From Candidatus Gastranaerophilales bacterium (GTDB lineage: Bacteria > Cyanobacteriota > Vampirovibrionia > Gastranaerophilales > Gastranaerophilaceae): DNA of 39,003 bases. Both the position numbers and the translations under genes were made by a program. Shown here one piece after another: positions 14,657-23,022 of this stretch. A model generated the notes under the pieces. The model was given only the letters and a program-made list of their open reading frames with translations, ran no database searches and was not told where the DNA came from. How positions within the stretch are numbered: position 1 is the first letter of the stretch; each line of letters begins with the position of its first letter. The stretch covers positions 1-39,003 of the forward strand of contig CALUWF010000014.1 in the NCBI GenBank assembly GCA_944324405.1, read 5' to 3'.

Positions 14657-15669
14657 CAGTTTTTATACTCTTTTTCAAATCCGAAGAGCGATGAAACGCT
14701 TTTATCATCGTGAATTCTCGAGATTGCTTCACCCAAAAGCGGGGCTATGCTTAATTGCGTGATTTTTGGCGGGATAAAACCGTCTTTTAGCGGAATTGTA
14801 TTTGTCACAATGACTTCTTTAATGGGCGCTTCATCGAGTCTTTGAAGCGCAGGGCCTGAGAAAACAGGGTGACAAGCACAAACGTATACTTCTTTTGCCC
14901 CTTCTCTTATAAGGAGTTTTGACGCTTCGCAAATTGTTCCTGCCGTATCAATCATATCATCAAACATAACGCATACTTTATCGCGCACATCACCTATAAC
15001 ATGGTCTGCTATTGCGACATTGTGCTTGTCGCGGCGTTTGTCGATAATTGACAAAGGACAATTCAGCGCTTTAGCAAAAGAGCGAGTCCTTTGAACACCG
15101 CCTGTGTCAGGCGAAACAGCCATAAGCACATCGGATGGAATGTTTAAATTTTTAATGTAATCAACAAGAACAGGGGTAGAATAAATATGATCAACAAGGA
15201 TATTAAAGAAGCCCTGGATTTGACCCGTGTGCAAATCCATTGCAAGAACGCGGTTAGCACCGGCCGTAGTTAACAAATCCGCAACAAGCTTTGCCGTAAT
15301 TGCTTCCCTGCCCGATGTTTTTCTGTCCTGACGGGCATAGCCGTAGTATGGAATAACGGCTGTGATTGTTTTTGCGCTTGCGCGTTTAAAGGCGTCAATT
15401 ATTATTAAAAGCTCCATAAGGCTTTCATTGACAGGATTACAAACGGGCTGAATTACAAAAACATCATCCCCGCGGATAGAGTCTTGAATTTGGACATAAA
15501 TTTCGCCGTCGGAGAAGTTTTTGACAATCATAGGCTCGACCGTGGTGCCTAAATAGTCGGCGATTTCCTGTGCCAAAACAGGATTTGAGCGACCCGAAAA
15601 AAGTTTAATGTCATGCGTGGGCAAAACCGTATTTTGCGGTTGTTCCATAGTTTCAAGCCCTAATTTCAT
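14656..15669 (-). CDS. prs: Ribose-phosphate pyrophosphokinase
   Basis: PRPP synthase, making PRPP from ribose-5-phosphate and ATP for nucleotides, His and Trp. 337 residues with IKLFSGRSNPVLAQEIADYLG near the start, the ATP-binding IIDAFKRASAKTITAVIPYYGYARQDRK, DLHTGQIQGFF, and the PRPP loop VMFDDMIDTAGTI. About 20 residues precede the usual start of the fold. The AAGGAGAAGAA ribosome site lies in the end of glmU and places the ATG here, abutting the glmU stop (TAAATG). GlmU-Prs coupling is common in bacteria. Confidence 0.95.
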   Translation of the reverse strand: MKLGLETMEQPQNTVLPTHDIKLFSGRSNPVLAQEIADYLGTTVEPMIVKNFSDGEIYVQIQDSIRGDDVFVIQPVCNPVNESLMELLIIIDAFKRASAKTITAVIPYYGYARQDRKTSGREAITAKLVADLLTTAGANRVLAMDLHTGQIQGFFNILVDHIYSTPVLVDYIKNLNIPSDVLMAVSPDTGGVQRTRSFAKALNCPLSIIDKRRDKHNVAIADHVIGDVRDKVCVMFDDMIDTAGTICEASKLLIREGAKEVYVCACHPVFSGPALQRLDEAPIKEVIVTNTIPLKDGFIPPKITQLSIAPLLGEAISRIHDDKSVSSLFGFEKEYKN

Positions 15670-16995
15670 TTATTCTTCTCCTTTTTTATTAAGTAAATTT
15701 TTTTGCTTTATAACCCAATTCGGATATTCCTTTTGCGCGCTTCTTGTAAGAACAAGAGAATCTTTTTGCACATTTTTTGTAATTACGCTGCCGGCACCGG
15801 CAAAAACATTTTCCTCAAGCTCAACGGGCGCCACAATTACGCAATTTGAACCTATTGAAACACCGTCTTTTAAGGTTGAACGTTTCTTTTCTTTTGTAAT
15901 TGAATTGTAGTTTGCAAAAATTGTTCCCGCGCCGATATTGACATTTGAACCTATTGTTGCGTCCCCGGCGTAAGTCAGGTGCGACAAATTTGTATGCGAA
16001 CCGATTTTGGCATTTTTTAATTCTACAAAATTGCCGACTTTGGAATAATCGCCCACTTCCACATCTCCTCTTAAGTGTGAAAAGGGGCCTATTTTACAAT
16101 GCGAGCCTATTTTATTTGTGCCGTTGATATAGGTGTTGGGATAAATTATGGTATCGCGTCCTATTTTTGTTTCAGGCGAAATTGAAGTTGTAATCGGGTC
16201 GACAATTGTGACCCCCTCATCCATAAGTTCGCCCAGTTTTTCTTCTTTCATAATGCGCGCAGCCTCTGCTAATTGCGCCCTTGAATTTATTCCTAAAGTT
16301 TCATTTATGTTGTCTATTGTATATGCAAAAGCCTTTTTGTTGTTTGATTTTGCCCACTCTACAATGTCTGTAAGGTAATATTCACCCTGCGAGTTGTTAT
16401 TTTTAAGCTCTAAAAATGCGCTTTTAACGCTCTGCCAATTAAGGCAGTAAACACCGGCATTTATTTCTTTTATTGCTTTTTGTTCTTCGTTTGCGTCTTT
16501 TTGTTCGACAATTCCCTCAATACTGCTATCTTGCGCGCGCACAACCCTGCCGTAGCCGAAAGGATTATCCAAAACAGCGCTCATAACCGTAACATCCGCA
16601 TTTTTATCGATGTGATATTCAAGCATTTTTTTCAAAGTTGCGGACTTTAAAAGCGGAGTATCGCCGCAGGCGATTAATACAGTACCGCAAAAGTCTTTTA
16701 ATTCTTCTGCGGCAACAAAAACGGCATGACCTGTGCCAAGTTGTTCTTTTTGCAAAACACAGGAAACATTTTTGTATTTTTTAAGGTAATCTTTAACAAC
16801 ATCGGCCCCATGGCCCACAACAACAATGCTTTTAGTGTCATTATCGGGATAAATATTCTCAATTGTTTCAACGACACGTGCAATAAGAGGCTTTGAAAAT
16901 ATTTCATGCAAAACTTTTGGCATATCGGATTTCATTCTTGTGCCCTTGCCCGCCGCAAGGATAATTGCCTTGACATTTGTTTTGCTATTGTACAT
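15670..16995 (-). CDS. glmU: Bifunctional UDP-GlcNAc pyrophosphorylase / GlcN-1-P acetyltransferase
   Basis: A 441-residue enzyme making UDP-GlcNAc for peptidoglycan and LPS. The N-terminal uridylyltransferase starts AIILAAGKGTRMKSDMPKVLH and contains QLGTGHAV; the C-terminal left-handed beta-helix shows hexapeptide repeats and the GDATIGSNVNIGAGTIFANYN signature. First gene of glmU-prs-udg. Upstream GC-purine patches (AAGGCAAGG) could serve as a weak ribosome site. A possible promoter (TTGTAA-17-TAACAT, minus strand, 17080-17108) would give a leader of about 80 bases. Confidence 0.95.
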   Translation of the reverse strand: MYNSKTNVKAIILAAGKGTRMKSDMPKVLHEIFSKPLIARVVETIENIYPDNDTKSIVVVGHGADVVKDYLKKYKNVSCVLQKEQLGTGHAVFVAAEELKDFCGTVLIACGDTPLLKSATLKKMLEYHIDKNADVTVMSAVLDNPFGYGRVVRAQDSSIEGIVEQKDANEEQKAIKEINAGVYCLNWQSVKSAFLELKNNNSQGEYYLTDIVEWAKSNNKKAFAYTIDNINETLGINSRAQLAEAARIMKEEKLGELMDEGVTIVDPITTSISPETKIGRDTIIYPNTYINGTNKIGSHCKIGPFSHLRGDVEVGDYSKVGNFVELKNAKIGSHTNLSHLTYAGDATIGSNVNIGAGTIFANYNSITKEKKRSTLKDGVSIGSNCVIVAPVELEENVFAGAGSVITKNVQKDSLVLTRSAQKEYPNWVIKQKNLLNKKGEE

Positions 16996-17079
16996 TTGGG
17001 GACGCCTTGCCTTACCTTATCGGTTCATACTTCTTTTACGTGTGATTTTCTCATGAAGTTATGTAAATTTAAAGATTTC

Positions 17080-17108
17080 ATGTTAAGTTTATGAACATTT
17101 TTTTACAA
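17080..17108 (-). promoter_or_regulatory. Possible glmU promoter
   Basis: Minus-strand TTGTAA (17103-17108), 17-bp gap, TAACAT (17080-17085). It overlaps the divergent ilvD promoter. The -10 is weak, so this is tentative. Confidence 0.3.
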
Positions 17109-17121
17109 AAGATTGTATAAT
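17092..17121 (+). promoter_or_regulatory. Promoter of ilvD
   Basis: TGAACA (17092-17097), 18-bp gap, perfect TATAAT (17116-17121). The start of transcription would be near 17128, leaving a short leader with AAGGAG. Confidence 0.6.
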
Positions 17122-17145
17122 TGTAGAAAAAGGAGAAAAAATAAT

Positions 17146-18804
17146 ATGAAATCTGACGCAATTAAAGAAGGTATGGCGCATGCGCCGCACAGAGCACTGC
17201 TTTATGCGGGCGGTTTGAGCGATAAAAATATTAAAAAGCCCTTTATCGGCATTGCAAGTTCTTTTTCAGACCTTGTCCCCGGACATGCCGGTATGCGCGA
17301 CCTTGAGCGTCAAATTGAAAAAGGAATTCACTCTAACGGCGGTCAGGCTTATATTTTCGGCACCCCTGCAATTTGCGACGGTATTGCCATGGGACACAGC
17401 GGCATGAGATATTCCCTGCCGAGCCGCGATTTAATTGCCGACTGCGTTGAGGCGGTTGCAGCGGCTCATCAGCTTGACGGACTTGTACTTTTAACAAATT
17501 GCGATAAAATCACCCCGGGGATGTTAATTGCGGCGCTAAGGCTCAATATCCCGTCAATCATTGTAACGGCGGGCCCTTCGCTTGAAGGTCAGTGCAAAGG
17601 CGAAACGCTTACTTTTATAAGAGGTTCATCAGAAGCCGTAGGAAGATACAGAGCGGGCGAAATTACCGCCGAAAAACTTTGCGAAATGGAACACTACGCC
17701 TGCCCGACTTTTGGCGCATGCCAGGGGCTCTACACCGCAAACACTCTTGCATGTTTAACCGAGGTTATGGGGATGAGCCTTGAAGGATGTGCAACGGCAT
17801 CCGCCGTAAGCTCCAAAAAACGCAGAATTGCTTTTGATTCGGGGTACACGGTTGTTGATTTGGTAAGGAAAAATATTTGCCCCAAAGACATTATTACGCG
17901 CGATTCGCTGAGAAATGCAATTGTTGTGGATTTAGCGCTCGGCGGCTCGACAAATTCCATTTTGCACCTGCTTGCAATTGCAAACAGCGCGGGAATTGAT
18001 TTAACTCTTGACGATTTTGAAGAGTTGAGTTTTAAAATCCCTCAAATTATTAAGCTTGACCCTTCATCAACGCTTACCATGACCGATTTAGATAATGCAG
18101 GCGGCATTTCGGGCGCTCTTAAAACCATCTGGGGTCACACGGATGAACTTAAAAACACGCCTAATTTATCGGGGCAAACGGTTGAAGAACGCGCAAAAAA
18201 TGCCTGGGTTGACAATACCGTCATTAAGCCCTTTGATAACCCCATAACCAAAAACCCCGGACTTGCAATACTCCACGGAAATTTAGCACCGTTAGGGGCC
18301 GTTGTTAAAATTTCGGGCGTAGATGAGAGTGTATTTGAATTTGAAGGTACGGCACGCGTTTATGAGCGCGAAGAGGACGCCATGAAAGGCATTGAAACAG
18401 ATGAAGTAATTGCGGGCGATGTTGTTGTTATAAGAAATGAAGGCCCCAAAGGCGGCCCCGGTATGCGTGAAATGCTTGCGCCGACGTCGCTTCTGGTGGG
18501 AAAAGGTCTGGGTAAATCCTGTGCGCTTATAACGGACGGAAGATTTTCAGGCGGCACAAGAGGCTTGTGCATAGGGCACATTTGCCCCGAAGCTCCCGAG
18601 GGCGGCATTATAGGCCTTATTAAAACCGGGGATAAAATTAAAATCGATATAAACAAAAGGACAATCAATCTTCTTGTAGCGCAAGAGGAGCTTGAGCAGC
18701 GAAAAAGAGAATTTGTGCCAGTAAAAAAAGAAATTCCCAAAGGATTTTTGACAAAATATGCCAAAACAGTCCAGGGTGCAAACGTAGGCGCAATAACCGG
18801 ATAA
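17146..18804 (+). CDS. ilvD: Dihydroxy-acid dehydratase
   Basis: Iron-sulfur dehydratase of valine, isoleucine and pantothenate synthesis, 552 residues. [15 protein letters not shown], the cluster cysteines in [11 protein letters not shown] and [12 protein letters not shown], and [12 protein letters not shown] followed by [13 protein letters not shown] are all family signatures. I take the ATG with AAGGAG about 10 bases upstream; an in-frame TTG 33 bases earlier overlaps the promoter -10 and is not credible. Its stop is 2 bases from the convergent folE2 stop with no terminator between. No other branched-chain genes are nearby. Confidence 0.95.
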   Translation: MKSDAIKEGMAHAPHRALLYAGGLSDKNIKKPFIGIASSFSDLVPGHAGMRDLERQIEKGIHSNGGQAYIFGTPAICDGIAMGHSGMRYSLPSRDLIADCVEAVAAAHQLDGLVLLTNCDKITPGMLIAALRLNIPSIIVTAGPSLEGQCKGETLTFIRGSSEAVGRYRAGEITAEKLCEMEHYACPTFGACQGLYTANTLACLTEVMGMSLEGCATASAVSSKKRRIAFDSGYTVVDLVRKNICPKDIITRDSLRNAIVVDLALGGSTNSILHLLAIANSAGIDLTLDDFEELSFKIPQIIKLDPSSTLTMTDLDNAGGISGALKTIWGHTDELKNTPNLSGQTVEERAKNAWVDNTVIKPFDNPITKNPGLAILHGNLAPLGAVVKISGVDESVFEFEGTARVYEREEDAMKGIETDEVIAGDVVVIRNEGPKGGPGMREMLAPTSLLVGKGLGKSCALITDGRFSGGTRGLCIGHICPEAPEGGIIGLIKTGDKIKIDINKRTINLLVAQEELEQRKREFVPVKKEIPKGFLTKYAKTVQGANVGAITG

Positions 18805-18806
18805 AT

Positions 18807-19595
18807 TTATTGCGCACTTATCTGTTTAGCCCAGGCGCAGTGGTTATGAATGCTTTCAAAAGCTTCTATTTCCACTTCCCAATGGTTTATAACGGGATTG
18901 TTCTCAAATTTTATTACGACATCGCGTATGACATCTTCCACAAATTTGGGGTTTTGATACGCAAATTCGGTTACATGCTTTTCATCTTCACGTTTTAAAA
19001 GCGAGTACACTTCACATGACGAACAGTCTTCAACCGTTGCAATCAAATCTTCAAGCCAAATGTGCTTATCCTCCGGATAAGATATTTTAACGGAAACATA
19101 AGCCCTTTGATTATGCGCCCCGAAGTCCGAAATTTCTTTTGAACAGGGGCAAAGGGTTGTAATCGGCACCTTTGTGCCTAAAAAGAATTTATAATTATCA
19201 TTCTCATCAAGTGTGCCTTCAAAGCTGCAATCGTAGCACATTAGCGCTGCAAGATGTGATTTGGGCGCGTTTTTTTTAATAAAATATTTAAAATCAAACT
19301 TTAAATACGCGCTTTTGGACTCAAGTCTTTTTTTCATATCCTCAAGCATTTTTTTGATATCAACGCCGATAAGGTCATTCCTGCGGTATTCTTCAAGGAT
19401 TTCTATAAAACGCGACATGTGCGTGCCTTTGTAATTTGAAGGCAGATAAACGCTCATTTTTGCTTTTGCATAAACCTTTTGAGATGTTTTTTGCCCTTTT
19501 CTTTCAATATTTAAAAGGGTTTCAACGTCCTTTACCCCGACTTTTTGCAGCGCTATATTTCTGCTGTCTTCTGTTTTTTGAACATCTTTAATCAT
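18807..19595 (-). CDS. folE2: GTP cyclohydrolase FolE2
   Basis: Type IB GTP cyclohydrolase (COG1469), first step of folate and possibly queuosine precursor synthesis (queA is also in this window). Family features: IKDVQKTEDSRNIALQKVGVK at the start, KGTHMSRFIEIL, and the CPCSKEISDFGAHNQRA segment holding the metal/active-site cysteine. I chose the ATG at 19595, where IKDVQ matches the usual N-terminus (262 residues), over an upstream TTG. The ATG lies 8 bases inside the end of the RWYD-repeat gene, so the two are translationally coupled; no strong Shine-Dalgarno is seen. Confidence 0.9.
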   Translation of the reverse strand: MIKDVQKTEDSRNIALQKVGVKDVETLLNIERKGQKTSQKVYAKAKMSVYLPSNYKGTHMSRFIEILEEYRRNDLIGVDIKKMLEDMKKRLESKSAYLKFDFKYFIKKNAPKSHLAALMCYDCSFEGTLDENDNYKFFLGTKVPITTLCPCSKEISDFGAHNQRAYVSVKISYPEDKHIWLEDLIATVEDCSSCEVYSLLKREDEKHVTEFAYQNPKFVEDVIRDVVIKFENNPVINHWEVEIEAFESIHNHCAWAKQISAQ

Positions 19596-19923
19596 TGTCT
19601 TGGGGAAAACTCTTTTCTTCAAGGGCCAATAAAAGCTTCAGAGCGGCTTTTCTTTGAACTCTGGGTTCGGCGTTCCTTAAAAGCTCGATTGCTCTAATCA
19701 TAACAGGGTCATTATCATACCAGCGGTTGCCTTTGCCTTCGTATTTTGTAACAATTTCATATATCCGCTCAATAACATCTTTTGCAACGTCTTCCTGCAA
19801 TTTTAAAATAAAGTCTTTAGCGGCTTCTTTTTCATTATCCGAAGACAGTCTTAAAAGCTCTAATGCTTCTTTTAATATAGGGTCTTTGTCATACCAGCGT
19901 TTGCTCTCAAAAGATTCTTCCAT
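19588..19923 (-). CDS. Two-repeat RWYDxDP helical protein, unknown function
   Basis: A 111-residue protein made of two copies of one unit: RWYDKDPILKEALELLRLSSDNEKEAA (about 9-35) and RWYDNDPVMIRAIELLRNAEPRVQRKAA (about 67-94), each followed by a helix. The spacer is a predicted helix (DVAKDVIERIYEIV). It is soluble and charged, and looks like a small all-helical adaptor. I do not recognise a characterised family. The ATG at 19923 has AAGGTG 6 bases upstream; an upstream in-frame start would run into the promoter. It is co-transcribed with folE2 and divergent from fliM. Confidence 0.7.
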   Translation of the reverse strand: MEESFESKRWYDKDPILKEALELLRLSSDNEKEAAKDFILKLQEDVAKDVIERIYEIVTKYEGKGNRWYDNDPVMIRAIELLRNAEPRVQRKAALKLLLALEEKSFPQDND

Positions 19924-19954
19924 TATTTCACCTTGGTTTAAAATGAACACAAAA

Positions 19955-19983
19955 AGTATATCATACGCACGATAGACAAACAA
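19955..19983 (-). promoter_or_regulatory. Promoter of the RWYD gene and folE2
   Basis: Minus-strand TTGTTT (19978-19983), 17-bp gap, TATACT (19955-19960). The -35 abuts that of the divergent fliM promoter. Confidence 0.5.
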
Positions 19984-20001
19984 GCACTATGATAGTAAGA
20001 T
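19973..20001 (+). promoter_or_regulatory. Candidate promoter of fliM
   Basis: TAGACA (19973-19978), 17-bp gap, TAAGAT (19996-20001). It is a sigma-70-like site; no sigma-28 flagellar motif is visible. Its -35 shares bases with the divergent promoter. Confidence 0.45.
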
Positions 20002-20033
20002 ATAAGTGCTGTAGTGTTATTATCGGAGGACGA

Positions 20034-21038
20034 GTGCAAAACCAACCGGATGAAAATCCTTTAAACAACAATCTTGATCTCAATCAGGAAGATTTGGCCG
20101 CGCTTGAAGAAGAGTCCGCGCTTATTGAAGAAATATCCGAAGAATTTAAAAAAGGATATAAGCTTTACAACTTCCGCCGTCCCGATAAATTTTCAAAAGA
20201 GCACCTGCGCGCACTGCAAGACATTCACCGCGACTTTGTAAGACAGTTAGCACTTACATTAACGGCGTATCTTCGCATGGATGTTGAGATGGACATAATA
20301 TCTGTTGACCAATTAACTTATGATGAATATGTCTGCTCTATGCCTTCACATTTTCAAAACGGTATTTTTAAATTAAATCCTCTCTCGGGCGAGATTTCCC
20401 TCGGATTAAGCAGCGAGGTTTTAACGGTAATTTTAGACAGAATGTTGGGCGGGGACGGGTCTAACCATGATTACAACAGAGATTTAACCCAAATTGAAGA
20501 GGCGCTTACAAAAAAAATTATTGAAAAAATTATAAAAACGCTTGAAAATTCATGGTGCTCCGTTTTACCGGTAAAAGCCGAATTTACAAGCCTTGACAAC
20601 GGTTATCATGTCGTACCCATTACAACATCAGGGGAAATTGTGGCTCTTATTTCTTTTGAAATAAGGCTCGGGGCAAAAAATTTCGGACTTATAAATCTTT
20701 GTTTCCCTTATCCCGTTTTGGAAACAGTGCTTCAAAAGCTTACGCCGCAATACATTTTCCAACACACAAACGTTGTTTCAAATGAAATCGGCAGAAATGA
20801 AATCCTGACAAAAATAAACCCTGCTCTTCTTGATTTAAGTGTTATTTTGGGCACGACAAACATCCTTATAAACGATGTTATTGAAATGAAAGAAGGAGAT
20901 GTTATAAAACTTGACCAGAAAATAGACGAAAAGCTTTGCGTGCTTATAAATAACAAGAAAAAATTTATTGCAATGCCCGGAAGAAAAGAGGGCAAAATAT
21001 GTGTTAAAATAGCAGACAGATTTATACCAAAGGATTAA
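20034..21038 (+). CDS. fliM: Flagellar motor switch protein FliM
   Basis: A 334-residue C-ring protein that binds CheY-phosphate and sets rotation direction. The core begins near YKLYNFRRPDKFSKEHLRAL, matching FliM's start of the middle domain, and DLTQIEEALTKKIIEKI and the C-terminal SpoA-like domain (EMKEGDVIKL) are present. The N-terminal ~45 residues are acidic; a classical CheY-binding LSQxEID peptide is not clear, though LNQEDLAAL (about 16-24) is a possible equivalent. I chose the GTG start because GGAGG lies just before it. Two bases separate its stop from fliN. Confidence 0.9.
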   Translation: MQNQPDENPLNNNLDLNQEDLAALEEESALIEEISEEFKKGYKLYNFRRPDKFSKEHLRALQDIHRDFVRQLALTLTAYLRMDVEMDIISVDQLTYDEYVCSMPSHFQNGIFKLNPLSGEISLGLSSEVLTVILDRMLGGDGSNHDYNRDLTQIEEALTKKIIEKIIKTLENSWCSVLPVKAEFTSLDNGYHVVPITTSGEIVALISFEIRLGAKNFGLINLCFPYPVLETVLQKLTPQYIFQHTNVVSNEIGRNEILTKINPALLDLSVILGTTNILINDVIEMKEGDVIKLDQKIDEKLCVLINNKKKFIAMPGRKEGKICVKIADRFIPKD

Positions 21039-21040
21039 AA

Positions 21041-21382
21041 ATGCCTGATAAAGAAGCAAAAGAACTTGATTTAAGCAAATTTGAAAACGTTGAACGGCCG
21101 GAAGAAAATGATGAGCACGGTTCATCAAGCAGCACTTTTGGGCTTTTAATGGATGTTGAACTGGAGCTGAGCGCAATTCTGGGGTCAACCGATATGAGCA
21201 TTAAAAAAATCCTTGAACTTACAAAAGGCTCTATTATAGAACTTGAAAATAAAACCGCGGAACCCATTGACCTTCTTGTGAACGGAAAATTAATAGGCAA
21301 GGGCGAAGTTGTTATTATAGAAGATAATTTCGGATTAAGAATAACTGATACCATTGATGAGGGCATAAAAATCCATGAGTGA
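21041..21382 (+). CDS. fliN: Flagellar motor switch protein FliN
   Basis: A 113-residue SpoA-domain protein forming the base of the C-ring. LLMDVELELSAILGSTDMSIKKILELTKGSIIELE and DLLVNGKLIGKGEVVIIEDNFGLRIT are diagnostic. A charged, serine-rich ~30-residue tail precedes the domain. It lies between fliM and a response regulator and overlaps the latter by 8 bases. Confidence 0.92.
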   Translation: MPDKEAKELDLSKFENVERPEENDEHGSSSSTFGLLMDVELELSAILGSTDMSIKKILELTKGSIIELENKTAEPIDLLVNGKLIGKGEVVIIEDNFGLRITDTIDEGIKIHE

Positions 21383-21980
21383 TGAAAGTGTTCAAATAGG
21401 AAAAGATACTATTGATTTAATTTATAAAATAGCGGGAGAGAAAAGGCCGGAAAACATAAGTGATGAAACAATCAGGCTGGCTCTTTGCGTAATTGAAAAA
21501 AAATTAAATGACGCAGAATCCTTAGACATTATCCCGGGCGGGGCAAATACGGATGAAACATATACGGAAGAACAATGGAAAAAAGACCTTGCCGCTGCGG
21601 GTTTTGGGGAAAAAAGAAAAATTCTTGCCGTTGATGATATAGGTGTTGTCACATATCAGCTTAAAGTGCTTTTTCAAAAAATGGGTTTTGAAGTGGATAC
21701 GGCAAAAGACATCTTTGCCGCGGCAAAACTGATAAGGAAAAATGTTTACGATTTTATTATAATGGATTTATTTGTATCGACCGAGCGTGAAGGCTTTTTG
21801 CTGCTTGATGAAACAAAAAAAGTTGTTCTTCAAAATAATTTAAAAACAAAAATTATTGTAATTTCCGCATCCACAAAAGGCGAGCACAAAGTAAAATGCT
21901 TAAATCGCGGGGCAAATATGTTCCTGCAAAAAGACTCCGGCTGGCAGGATGAACTTGTAAAATACATTAGCGCTAACTGA
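21375..21980 (+). CDS. CheY-like response regulator with N-terminal extension
   Basis: A 201-residue protein whose receiver domain occupies about 82-200: acidic pair D87/D88 in LAVDDIG, phosphoacceptor D131 in IIMDLF, S164/S166 in VISAS and K186 in FLQKD. All phosphotransfer residues are intact. The first ~80 residues are an acidic, helical extension of unknown fold. There is no DNA-binding output domain, so a CheY-like signalling role at the switch is likely given overlap with fliN, but a kinase partner is not in the window. It overlaps the convergent queA by 8 bases. Confidence 0.85.
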   Translation: MSDESVQIGKDTIDLIYKIAGEKRPENISDETIRLALCVIEKKLNDAESLDIIPGGANTDETYTEEQWKKDLAAAGFGEKRKILAVDDIGVVTYQLKVLFQKMGFEVDTAKDIFAAAKLIRKNVYDFIIMDLFVSTEREGFLLLDETKKVVLQNNLKTKIIVISASTKGEHKVKCLNRGANMFLQKDSGWQDELVKYISAN

Positions 21981-23022
21981 TAAACATACAATCGCCATAG
22001 CTGAAAAATCTGTATTTTTTATCCACCGCTTCCCTGTATGCGCGAAATATAAAGTCTTTTCCCGCAAAAGCGCTTACAAGCATTATAAGTGTGGATTTTG
22101 GCAGGTGAAAATTTGTAATTAATTTATTGACCGATTTTATTTTATAGGGCGGGTAAATAAAAATATCCGTTTCATCCGATGTTGCAACGATTTTACCGTG
22201 TTTTTTATACGTTGCTTCAAGCGCCCTTAAAACCGTTGTCCCCACAGCTATAACAGAGCCTTTTGCATAGTTTATCGCCTCTGCCGTTTCATCAGGAATT
22301 ATAAAACTTTCAAAATGCATTTTGTGTTTTGTAAAATCTTCCGTTTTAACGGGCAAAAATGTGCCCAGACCGACATTTAGAGTAACATAGACTATTTTTA
22401 CTCCCTTATTTTCAATTTTTTCTAAAATTTCCCTGCTAAAGTGCAATCCCGCGGTCGGTGCTGCCGCAGAGCCTGTATTTTTTGCAAAGACAGTCTGATA
22501 GTCGTTTTTATCTTCTTCGTTTGTTTCCCTTGAAATGTAGGGCGGAAGCGGGATTGAGCCGTATTTGTTTAAAATTTCATAAACGTCATCGCCCAAAAAA
22601 ATAAGCTCGACAAGGTTTTTGGGCAGTTCGCCTTCTTTTGCATTTTCCACATCTTTTTCAATGACTTTTATTTTAAAATCATCGCCGGCATTTAAAATTT
22701 CCCCCTCTTTTACCCTTTTTGAGCGCTTCATAAGGCAAAACCACATGTTGTTTTTAGCGCAGGGATTTAAAAGAAAAACTTCAACCTCGCCGCCGGATTC
22801 TCTTTTTGCAATTATTCTTGCCGGAAAAACCTTTGTATCATTGAGCACAAGCACATCATCAGGGTTTAATAAATCTATAATATCAAAAAAATGCTTATGT
22901 TCTATTGTCTGACTATCCCTGTTAAGCACCATCATTCGCGCATTTTCACGCTTTTTAAGCGGGTGCTGCGCAATCAGGTCTTTTGGTAAATTGTAATTAA
23001 AATCTTCAGTTGTTAAATTCAT
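21973..23022 (-). CDS. queA: tRNA preQ1 ribosyltransferase-isomerase
   Basis: A 349-residue SAM:tRNA ribosyltransferase-isomerase that converts preQ1-tRNA to epoxyqueuosine-tRNA. The start TEDFNYNLPKDLIAQHPLKKRENARMMV, the central TGSAAAPTAGLHFS, VTLNVGLGTFLPV and the C-terminal NFHLPKSTLIMLVSAFAG are all typical. The ATG lies 17 bases inside gcvPB with no Shine-Dalgarno, so it depends on coupled translation. FolE2 at 18807 could supply the GTP-derived precursor. Confidence 0.95.
   Translation of the reverse strand: MNLTTEDFNYNLPKDLIAQHPLKKRENARMMVLNRDSQTIEHKHFFDIIDLLNPDDVLVLNDTKVFPARIIAKRESGGEVEVFLLNPCAKNNMWFCLMKRSKRVKEGEILNAGDDFKIKVIEKDVENAKEGELPKNLVELIFLGDDVYEILNKYGSIPLPPYISRETNEEDKNDYQTVFAKNTGSAAAPTAGLHFSREILEKIENKGVKIVYVTLNVGLGTFLPVKTEDFTKHKMHFESFIIPDETAEAINYAKGSVIAVGTTVLRALEATYKKHGKIVATSDETDIFIYPPYKIKSVNKLITNFHLPKSTLIMLVSAFAGKDFIFRAYREAVDKKYRFFSYGDCMFIS

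Noticed and set aside
17113-17145. Upstream TTG start for ilvD
   Set aside because: It overlaps the perfect TATAAT promoter box; the ATG at 17146 has a good ribosome site.
17730-17960. Antisense open frames inside ilvD and other strong genes
   Set aside because: They lie opposite well-supported genes, lack ribosome sites and show no domain; they mirror the codon pattern of the real gene.
20732-21366. Antisense frames across fliM-fliN
   Set aside because: Serine/phenylalanine-rich shadow frames of the flagellar genes with no independent support.
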